5,723 nucleotides of DNA from contig CANAUU010000060.1 in assembly GCA_947364965.1 (NCBI GenBank), positions 1-5,723 of the forward strand, in the 5' to 3' direction. How positions within the stretch are numbered: the stretch's first letter is position 1; each line of letters starts with the position of its first letter. Below, piece by piece: positions 1 to 4,866 of the stretch. The notes beneath the pieces were generated by a model. The model made no database searches, was not told the DNA's origin, and worked only from the letters and a program-made list of their open reading frames with translations. A program made the translations under genes and the position numbers. Source of the stretch: an uncultured Candidatus Saccharibacteria bacterium (GTDB lineage: Bacteria; Patescibacteriota; Saccharimonadia; Saccharimonadales; Saccharimonadaceae).

Positions 1-239
1 ATGAAAAAGAAGACGGTAATAAAGCGACCACCCTGAAGGAAATTGGTGATGATTTCTTCGGCGGGGAGCATAAGATCGGCGTAAGTGTCGGTGGCGAAAT
101 CAGGTTTGATGAAGAAGCCGAAAAAAATGAGACTAATGAGGAGGAAATAGAGAAGATGTCGGTTGGATTCGGCGTCTTGGAAAAGTGGAGCAATGGTCTT
201 TTGATAGAAAGTTTGGCAACAAGTTTTAACTCTATTCAT
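1..239 (-). CDS. N-terminal part of a membrane protein, possibly a GtrII-like glycosyltransferase (truncated by window edge)
   Basis: The reading frame opens with ATG at 239-237 and stays open for 79 codons to the window edge, so only the N-terminus is seen. About 28 polar residues (MNRVKTCCQT...) are followed by a strongly hydrophobic segment at about residues 29-44 (LLYFLLISLIFFGFFI), then a loop with several acidic residues (DFATDTYAD), then GGRFITVFFF, which looks like the start of a second membrane helix. A short cytoplasmic tail, a first helix and an acidic outer loop before an Arg-led helix recall polytopic GT-C or GtrII-type transferases. That family call is a guess from layout only. 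The start at 239 is chosen because an extended -10 box lies 6 nt upstream, suggesting a leaderless mRNA. An in-frame ATG at 281 would add 14 residues and cannot be excluded. No Shine-Dalgarno sequence precedes either start. It is divergent from the glycosyltransferase gene at 313, which fits a shared glycan role. Confidence 0.7.
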   Translation of the reverse strand, partial: MNRVKTCCQTFYQKTIAPLFQDAESNRHLLYFLLISLIFFGFFIKPDFATDTYADLMLPAEEIITNFLQGGRFITVFFF

Positions 240-245
240 GAGTTG

Positions 246-254
246 ATTATAACA
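246..254 (-). promoter_or_regulatory. Extended -10 promoter for the leftward membrane-protein gene
   Basis: Read on the - strand this is TGTTATAAT, a perfect extended -10 element (TG-n-TATAAT). The hexamer covers 251-246. Six bases separate it from the ATG at 239, so the expected transcription start falls on or next to the A of the start codon, which predicts a leaderless mRNA. No good -35 hexamer is visible, as is usual with an extended -10. Confidence 0.6.
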
Positions 255-280
255 CACTGAGACGCGGCAGAAGGGCGACA

Positions 281-289
281 TGATATAAT
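281..289 (+). promoter_or_regulatory. Extended -10 promoter for the rightward glycosyltransferase gene
   Basis: TGATATAAT matches the extended -10 consensus TG-n-TATAAT exactly, with the hexamer at 284-289. The predicted transcription start is near 296, giving a leader of about 17 nt that contains the ribosome binding site. No clear -35 is seen about 17 bp upstream. It lies back to back with the - strand promoter at 246-254, with their hexamers 32 bp apart. Confidence 0.6.
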
Positions 290-302
290 GAAAATAAGAA
301 AC

Positions 303-309
303 GGAGAGG
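303..309 (+). promoter_or_regulatory. Ribosome binding site of the glycosyltransferase gene
   Basis: GGAGAGG lies just before the ATG at 313; the GGAG core ends 6 nt from it. It supports the chosen start and contrasts with the divergent gene, which has no such site. Confidence 0.65.
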
Positions 310-312
310 CAA

Positions 313-1554
313 ATGAAAATCACGATTGGGGTGACGACGCATGATGAAGATGAGCAAACGTTGAGGAAGACACTCAAGAGCATACGGCGAGCAGCACGGA
401 GGGCATGGTGTTTATACGAGGTGGTAGTGCATTTGGACGACGGGGCGGAAGAGACACGGGGATTCTTGCGGAAGTTTGTGCGACATCGACGAGTGCGTTT
501 GGTCGAGAATTGTTTTCGTGATCCAGGGAAATCGAGGAATTGTATTACGCAAATGGCGAAAGGTGAATATATCGTATTTGTGGATGGCGATGACCTAATT
601 TCGCCGAATTATATTCGAAGAATGTATCAGGCTCTGCGTAAAAACCGAGATGCGGAGATTGTAGTGCATCCGGAGGCAAGCTTGACCTTTGGAGAGAGTA
701 ATGAGTGGGTGCTCTGGAGAATGCATGCGTCGTTGGAACGTGATTTAGAGGCGTTTATCCTGTTTGGTAAGAATCGGTGGGTTGCTTCCCTGGCGGGGCC
801 AAGAGAGATATTTCTAAAGCATCCGTATATTGCGAGTGAACGGGGTTTCGGGCATGAGGACTATGCTTTGAATATTGCTTTATCGGCGAATGGGGTGAAA
901 CATTTGATTGCGAAGGATGTGATGTATTTTTATCGCAAAAAGGCAAACTCACAGTTGAAAATGAATACTGAGAGATGCGTGACAGAACCCTACAACGATT
1001 TGTTCGATTTTCGGGTATGGAAAGATTACGTGATTTCGCGAGACAGTTTTCATACGCGAGTGAATTTCGACGAGAGCGAGAAGGTCTCGCGGAGCTTGTT
1101 CCGTGAATGGCAAAAGGGAGCACGGTGGGAGCCGGGTTTGACGCCGGCGAAAGAAAAGGTGGAAAGGGTGCCCGTATATGACACTGACGGGTATAGTTAT
1201 ACCGGAGAGGCTTATCTGAAGCTATGTAGGCAGATTAACGAGAAGCCAGGGTGCGTAGTGATGGCAGATGTAATATCGGAGGAAGTTCGGGAGTTTTTGA
1301 GTAGCGTAGTGGGCTCAGTCGCAGTGGTCATGACCGAGCCGATAAGCGGCACGGAGGAGGCTCTAGAGAGGGCTTCAATGATTAGATATGGCGATGCTAT
1401 AAGCGCTTTGACTGAACCGGATCAAGATTTATTGCTAACCCGTTTAATAGTTCAGTTAGGTGCGACAAAACTAAAAGTTTTTGATAAAGGGCGGGGGCAG
1501 AAGTGGCTGGACGAGCACAAAGATTTAGTAGAGGGGCTTTTTGAAGTATTGTAG
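313..1554 (+). CDS. GT-A fold (GT2-type) glycosyltransferase with an extra C-terminal domain
   Basis: 413 residues, ending at TAG. Residues 1-215 form a GT2-type nucleotide-sugar binding domain: a first strand MKITIGVTTH, the acidic pair DDG at 42-44, KSRN at 73-76, the metal-binding DXD-like motif DGDD at 91-94 after a hydrophobic strand (YIVFV), and GHED at 180-183, which supplies the likely catalytic base. The family moves a sugar from a nucleotide donor to a glycan or lipid acceptor. No membrane segment is seen, so it is probably cytoplasmic or loosely bound to the inner face. Residues 216-280 look like a linker. Residues 280-413 form a second region ending in LLLTRLIVQLGATKLKVFDK, which resembles the alpha/beta piece found ahead of GT4 domains in large two-part glycosyltransferases, although no GT4 domain follows. 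Acceptor and sugar cannot be told from sequence. The divergent membrane protein and the nearby LCP gene suggest surface polysaccharide or wall-linked glycan. Confidence 0.88.
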   Translation: MKITIGVTTHDEDEQTLRKTLKSIRRAARRAWCLYEVVVHLDDGAEETRGFLRKFVRHRRVRLVENCFRDPGKSRNCITQMAKGEYIVFVDGDDLISPNYIRRMYQALRKNRDAEIVVHPEASLTFGESNEWVLWRMHASLERDLEAFILFGKNRWVASLAGPREIFLKHPYIASERGFGHEDYALNIALSANGVKHLIAKDVMYFYRKKANSQLKMNTERCVTEPYNDLFDFRVWKDYVISRDSFHTRVNFDESEKVSRSLFREWQKGARWEPGLTPAKEKVERVPVYDTDGYSYTGEAYLKLCRQINEKPGCVVMADVISEEVREFLSSVVGSVAVVMTEPISGTEEALERASMIRYGDAISALTEPDQDLLLTRLIVQLGATKLKVFDKGRGQKWLDEHKDLVEGLFEVL

Positions 1555-1559
1555 ATATG

Positions 1560-3776
1560 TTAGCGCCGGAATTGCCACTTTTGGCTTTCAGTGTTTTGTT
1601 TAGGCCAGACGACTAGGTTGCTGCTCGGTTTCATAATTGAACCAGCGAGATCAAGAGCATAGGATTCGTCGCAGACGGAGAGAATATTATAGAAGCCATC
1701 TGAGGTTTTGGTGATTTTCCAACGCTGGGCGCAGGTAGAGTTGTCAGTGTAGATTTGAATGTTCTGGTTGTTGGCAGGTTTGCCTTCGGATAGATCAAGA
1801 GCCTTGCCAGAATAGGGATTTATGATGGAGTAATCATCGGAAGAAGCATTATAGGTGACGCGCCAGAGCTGGTTATAGTTGCCATGGAGATTCCAAAGGT
1901 AGACGTTGGCGCCGTTTTTTGTACTAGCCTCATTAATATCGAGGGCAGTGGAGGCAAGGTCTTTGGAGGCGATGGTGTAGATGCCGTCATTGATCGCACC
2001 CTGCGTGGCGGGAGTGACGATCCATTTTTGGTTGGGGGTATCGTTGGTTTCCCAAATACGAATACCGTTGCCGTTAGCCGGGTCGTTCTGAAGGTCAACT
2101 GAGTAGCCGTAGTTGCAGGCAGCCATAAGATAATAGGCGTCGTCAGAAGTTTTAGCAACTTTCCAACGCTGGGCGCAGGTAGAGTTGTCAGTGTAGATTT
2201 GAATGTTGGTGCCGGAGCGATAATTGGCGGATTCTATGTCAAGGCTATGACCGGAATACGGGTTTGTGATGGTATACTCGTCGGAATCAGCGTGATATTC
2301 AAAATGCCAGAGCTGGTTATAGTTGCCGAGAAAAGTCCAGAAATGAACATCGGCGCCGCTCTTAGTGCTAGCTTCATTAACGTCAAGACCATACTTTTTG
2401 TCACGGGCGGAATTGATTGAGTAAACTCCCTCGGAAACAGTTTGCCCAGTGCGGAGAGTCCATTTTTGGGTAGCGGAAGATCCGCTGAAAACATTGAGCT
2501 CGGCATTGACACCATTGGCGGCAGCTTTGGAAAGATCAACAACCATGCCGCTTGCACAGGTAGACTCGACGATTAGCCCATTATCATCAGAGCGATAAAT
2601 CTTCCAACGCTGGCCACAGGAGCCATCCCCATCCCAAATCTGTACATTGGTGCCAGCTGTGGTTTTGTTGTTATGGAGATCGAGGACCTTGCCGGTAGCG
2701 AGATTGGTGAGTGTATATGTATTAGTGGCGGTATCGCGCTTGAAGTTCCAGCGTTGAGCTTTGTTGCTGTCGTCAACTTTGGCAAGCTCGACATTGGCGC
2801 CGTTGCTGTTGCCAACCGAACCAAGGGCAAGATTTGTGGAACTTTGAGCCGTGAGAGAGTATTCTCCATCTGGAATAATGATTTGGTCGGCGTCAACCTT
2901 GGCCTGAGTGCTGCCAAACCAGTTCGTGAAGAAGAGATAGAAGTTGCGATTGCCATAGGCAGAGCAAGAGTCGCCATTGCCATAGCCGGCAGCGAGAGCA
3001 GCAGCGTTGGGCTGGTACGGGGTGTAGCGATAGAGAGCCGCAGTGGCGCGGTTTTCGATAAGGACATTGGTACCACCACAGTATGAGGATGGGTTGTAAG
3101 CGACGAAGACGCCAGATTTATTCTCTGGATAGAGATAGTAGCCATTGTCTAGGGTGTAGCGGAAAAGCTCGGCGGCGCGGAAAACTTGGTTCTTGAAGCC
3201 ATAATACTTCGAATCACAAGCGGCGGTGTCGGGGCACCCATAGCCGGTAGCGGCGCGGTATTGTCCACTATGCGGGAAGGTGTCACTAATTAAGCCTTGC
3301 TCTTTCTCAAGGAGGACGATGAGAACTTTTGGATTAATGCGGCTGGTCTGGGCGGCTTCGTAAATGATTTCGGCGGCGGTTTGGCCGGAGCCGATGGTAG
3401 TTCCCTCTCCGAAGCGTTCTTCGGAAAGACAAACGAAGTGACCGTTATTGGCGGAGCCGGACCAGTGCCAGCTAACGGTTTTATAGGCGTTAGTCTGGTC
3501 GAGATAAAGTTGGTAGTTTGTGTTGTTGCAGGAGTTTTTAGAGGTAAGGAAGGCTTGGATTTCGGCAACCGTCATGCTATTATAATCAGCCATTACTGCG
3601 TCGCTGATGATGTTGCCGGGGTTAAAACCTTGGACGGGAGCGGCCGAGGTGCTAGTTGGGTTGCTAGTGGCGAGGAAAGAAAAGGTGGCGGCCATGAAAA
3701 AACTAAAAACTACAAAAACTACGACACGAGATTTATGAAACTCGTCTTTGAGGCTTTTGAGGAAAGAGTGATTCAT
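1560..3776 (-). CDS. Secreted protein with an N-terminal NPGNIISD/ATGYGCPDT module and three ricin-type beta-trefoil domains
   Basis: 738 residues. A basic start and a hydrophobic stretch at about 18-37 (VVVFVVFSFFMAATFSFLAT) followed by STSAAP form a signal peptide or N-terminal anchor. Residues 50-290 match a module I know from Actinobacteria and Saccharibacteria, often annotated only as hemagglutinin or hypothetical: FNPGNIISDAVM at 51-62, INPKVLIVLLEKEQGLISD at 147-165, ATGYGCPDTAACDS at 176-189, and AYGNRNF before TNWFGS. It has six cysteines (83, 116, 181, 187, 233, 271). KEQGL within a hydrophobic helix resembles a lysozyme-like catalytic Glu, but enzyme activity is inferred only. Residues 302-738 hold nine QxW repeats at 47-51 residue spacing (Q341, 389, 437; 488, 536, 583; 636, 684, 732), making three RICIN domains, probably sugar binding. 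Each trefoil has a cysteine pair exactly 20 residues apart (387/407, 534/554, 682/702). It is last in a three-gene operon, 37 nt after the membrane-anchored protein gene. Confidence 0.9.
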   Translation of the reverse strand: MNHSFLKSLKDEFHKSRVVVFVVFSFFMAATFSFLATSNPTSTSAAPVQGFNPGNIISDAVMADYNSMTVAEIQAFLTSKNSCNNTNYQLYLDQTNAYKTVSWHWSGSANNGHFVCLSEERFGEGTTIGSGQTAAEIIYEAAQTSRINPKVLIVLLEKEQGLISDTFPHSGQYRAATGYGCPDTAACDSKYYGFKNQVFRAAELFRYTLDNGYYLYPENKSGVFVAYNPSSYCGGTNVLIENRATAALYRYTPYQPNAAALAAGYGNGDSCSAYGNRNFYLFFTNWFGSTQAKVDADQIIIPDGEYSLTAQSSTNLALGSVGNSNGANVELAKVDDSNKAQRWNFKRDTATNTYTLTNLATGKVLDLHNNKTTAGTNVQIWDGDGSCGQRWKIYRSDDNGLIVESTCASGMVVDLSKAAANGVNAELNVFSGSSATQKWTLRTGQTVSEGVYSINSARDKKYGLDVNEASTKSGADVHFWTFLGNYNQLWHFEYHADSDEYTITNPYSGHSLDIESANYRSGTNIQIYTDNSTCAQRWKVAKTSDDAYYLMAACNYGYSVDLQNDPANGNGIRIWETNDTPNQKWIVTPATQGAINDGIYTIASKDLASTALDINEASTKNGANVYLWNLHGNYNQLWRVTYNASSDDYSIINPYSGKALDLSEGKPANNQNIQIYTDNSTCAQRWKITKTSDGFYNILSVCDESYALDLAGSIMKPSSNLVVWPKQNTESQKWQFRR
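1716..1763 (-). repeat. 48-nt exact repeat, copy in trefoil 3
   Basis: This stretch is identical base for base to 2160-2207, at a pitch of 444 nt (148 codons). It encodes NIQIYTDNSTCAQRWK (residues 672-687), including the middle QxW of trefoil 3. Not one of the 16 codons has a synonymous change, although flanking parts of the two trefoils differ. A second exact match of 22 nt at the same pitch lies at 1862-1883 and 2306-2327. Confidence 0.9.
2160..2207 (-). repeat. 48-nt exact repeat, copy in trefoil 2
   Basis: Partner of 1716-1763. It encodes residues 524-539 of the ricin-type protein, with the middle QxW of trefoil 2 and the first cysteine of its pair. The match shows that trefoils 2 and 3 arose by duplication or have been kept alike by recombination. 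Trefoil 1 is clearly more distant. Confidence 0.9.
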
Positions 3777-3784
3777 TTTGGTTG

Positions 3785-3789
3785 TCCTT
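3785..3789 (-). promoter_or_regulatory. Ribosome binding site of the ricin-type protein gene
   Basis: AAGGA on the - strand, 8 nt before the ATG at 3776-3774. It lies in the 37-nt gap after the upstream gene and supports this start. An AT-rich TATAAA-like stretch at the end of the upstream gene (about 3811-3821) could be a weak internal promoter, but nothing else supports that. Confidence 0.6.
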
Positions 3790-3813
3790 GATTAGTGTTT
3801 GTTTTTGAATAAT

Positions 3814-4392
3814 TTATAATTGTACGGTGTCGGTGATAAGACCAGTTTTATTGTCGCCAGAAACGGTTATTTCGATCTGATAGGCTCCAGGGCTAAAATC
3901 AGAAATTGGAATCTCAAATGGTCCGCAGGCGGAAGTTGTGACGTCGGGCTGCGCGGGAAGAGTGGAAGAATAAACTTCAATGTTGTTAGAGTTTTTGAGA
4001 CGTAAGGTACAGGTACCAGCCTCGGTGAGATATTGGTCGATACTGGCGGAAACGGTGAGGACTTCAAGGTTCTGCTCACGGTTCACGGCTTTATAGGCAA
4101 CACGACCGGTGAGATCAGGGAGTTTATTGGGGTCTTCGCCTTCATATTGATCAACTTTGTCTTCTGGCTCTGGAGATTCGTCTTGTTCATCTGGCTCGAT
4201 AGGAGCGATCGGCTTAGGGGCATTTTCCGGAGCTTCGGGCAAAGTTTCTTGGACGCGATTAATGCTCATAAAAACTACAATTGTGACAGCAACGGCGACA
4301 ATAAGTACTATTAAAAAGCTAACGACTATGATTGGCCGTCGATAGGGCGGAACGCGGTGTGCGGGCTGGCTGGACTGGGTTGATTTTGACAT
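3814..4392 (-). CDS. Single-pass membrane protein with acidic linker and Ig-like beta-rich outer domain
   Basis: 192 residues. A short basic cytoplasmic tail (AHRVPPYRRP) is followed by one membrane helix at about 21-42 (IIVVSFLIVLIVAVAVTIVV). Next comes an acidic, proline-rich linker at about 49-90 (PEAPENAPKPIAPIEPDEQ and onward), then a domain of about 100 residues with alternating strands, from LTGRVAYKAV to the C-terminus. It has two cysteines (128 and 156), a possible disulfide, and the strand-turn pattern SPGAYQIEITVSGDNKTG, which recalls Ig-like or Big-type folds. The orientation would be N-terminus in, domain out. I do not recognise a named family. The gene lies between a LexA-like regulator (21 nt upstream) and the ricin-type secreted protein (37 nt downstream), so it may display, anchor or help export that protein. 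GAAGG at 4404-4400 is a good ribosome binding site for this start. Confidence 0.85.
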   Translation of the reverse strand: MSKSTQSSQPAHRVPPYRRPIIVVSFLIVLIVAVAVTIVVFMSINRVQETLPEAPENAPKPIAPIEPDEQDESPEPEDKVDQYEGEDPNKLPDLTGRVAYKAVNREQNLEVLTVSASIDQYLTEAGTCTLRLKNSNNIEVYSSTLPAQPDVTTSACGPFEIPISDFSPGAYQIEITVSGDNKTGLITDTVQL

Positions 4393-4413
4393 GACACTAC
4401 CTTCAAGACTATT

Positions 4414-4758
4414 TTAAGCGGTTTCAGCGGAGTCGTCAAGGTCAATTCCAAGTAGGTCGGCAGCTTGGCGCAGAATTTCGGTTTCGTTAATTGTAGCGGT
4501 AGCGAGGCGTTGGCGGAAAAGAGCGGTGGTTTCCGGGAAGGAGAGATCTACGACCTCGAGAGAACGGGCAGCGCCAGGAATTTTTTTCAAAGCGCCTTTT
4601 TTGACCAAATTGTCGATATGCTCGGCGACGGCTGACACTGAAGATAGGCCAAGAGCAGACATAATTTCACGATAAGATGGAGATTCGCCTTGGCGAGCCG
4701 TGAAATCGTTAATAAAGTCGATAATAAGCGCTTGTTTTTTCGTCAATTTAGTTTTCAT
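4414..4758 (-). CDS. LexA-type winged-helix DNA-binding protein lacking the S24 peptidase domain
   Basis: 114 residues. Residues 5-70 follow the LexA N-terminal DNA-binding domain closely: LTKKQALIIDFINDF, SPSYREIMSALGLSS (recognition helix region), VSAVAEHIDNLVKKGAL, then GAARSLEV in place of the usual RAIEL end. Canonical LexA is about 200 residues, with an Ala-Gly cleavage site and a Ser-Lys catalytic pair in the C-terminal half. Here residues 73-114 are a short, probably helical tail (ETTALFRQRLATATINETEI and onward) with none of these, so RecA-triggered self-cleavage is not expected. It is the first gene of the operon with the two surface proteins and is divergent from the LCP gene, a usual place for a local regulator. 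No Shine-Dalgarno sequence is seen. TATA-like boxes lie so close to the ATG that the mRNA may be leaderless or nearly so. DNA damage control is possible but not shown by the sequence. Confidence 0.9.
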   Translation of the reverse strand: MKTKLTKKQALIIDFINDFTARQGESPSYREIMSALGLSSVSAVAEHIDNLVKKGALKKIPGAARSLEVVDLSFPETTALFRQRLATATINETEILRQAADLLGIDLDDSAETA

Positions 4759-4760
4759 GT

Positions 4761-4779
4761 GTTATAATATAGTTATAAT
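4761..4779 (+). repeat. Direct repeat GTTATAAT, two copies 11 bp apart
   Basis: GTTATAAT occurs at 4761-4768 and again at 4772-4779, about one helical turn apart, immediately upstream of the LexA-like gene. Each copy contains TATAAT on the + strand and ATTATAAC on the - strand. They may be promoter elements on either strand or a tandem protein-binding site. Confidence 0.5.
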
Positions 4780-4801
4780 TGTTTTAATTAGGCCATCTCT
4801 C

Positions 4802-4822
4802 ACGAAAACTTCGGGTTTTCGT
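4802..4822. promoter_or_regulatory. Inverted repeat ACGAAAAC-N5-GTTTTCGT containing CGAA-N3-TTCG, candidate operator
   Basis: Perfect 8-bp arms at 4802-4809 and 4815-4822 surround a 5-nt centre. Nested within it is a second palindrome, CGAA-AAC-TTCG, at 4803-4813. The pattern of CGAA half-sites recalls the Gram-positive LexA box (GAAC-N4-GTTC) without matching it. It lies between divergent genes, one of which encodes a LexA-like protein, so autoregulation is the simplest reading. A hairpin in RNA is possible but has no use as a terminator here, since no gene ends into it. Confidence 0.5.
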
Positions 4823-4866
4823 TTGGGTGTTAAGATTATTATAAGATATAGGATTTAGAAAGTCAA

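Larger units (their letters stand above)
4759..4866. promoter_or_regulatory. Divergent promoter region between the LexA-like operon and the LCP gene
   Basis: This is 108 bp without a gene, very AT-rich at both ends. On the - strand, TATAAC (4777-4772) and TATATT (4771-4766) are -10 candidates lying 13 and 7 nt before the ATG of the LexA-like gene. On the + strand, overlapping candidates TATTAT (4837-4842), TATAAG (4840-4845) and TAAGAT (4842-4847) precede the LCP start at 4867. The inverted repeat at 4802-4822 falls where the -35 region of the rightward promoter would be, a natural place for an operator. Confidence 0.55.

Noticed and set aside
1..36. ATG at position 1 on + as a gene start
   Set aside because: The frame stops after 11 codons (TGA at 34-36), and the - strand frame is open across the whole stretch with a membrane helix.
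604..616. CGAA-N5-TTCG palindrome in the glycosyltransferase gene and CGAA-N2-TTCG near 5178 in the LCP gene
   Set aside because: The spacing differs from the N3 pair, both are well inside coding sequence, and each is a single occurrence, so they are best taken as chance.
755..1123. 122-codon open frame on - opposite the glycosyltransferase
   Set aside because: There is no family signal, and it overlaps the GHED catalytic region of a well-supported + strand gene.
2573..3145. 190-codon open frame on - in another frame of the ricin-type gene
   Set aside because: It is an out-of-frame shadow rich in Ser, Thr, Leu and Pro. The true frame carries QxW repeats and conserved cysteines throughout.
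3408..3426. Hairpin TCCGAAG-CGTT-CTTCGGA as a possible operator or terminator
   Set aside because: It lies deep inside the coding sequence of the ricin-type gene, has no T-run, and its CGAA/TTCG spacing (6) differs from the two candidate operators (3). It is probably chance within codons for EERFGEG.
3297..3791. 164-codon open frame on + across the start of the ricin-type gene
   Set aside because: It is antisense to a clearly coding secreted protein, its product is low-complexity and Gly/Val-rich, and no promoter or ribosome binding site precedes it. The C-rich coding strand opposite removes stops from this frame.
4802..4824. Inverted repeat read as a rho-independent terminator
   Set aside because: The genes on both sides point away from it, so no transcript ends there. 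The stem is AT-rich and only three T residues follow on +.
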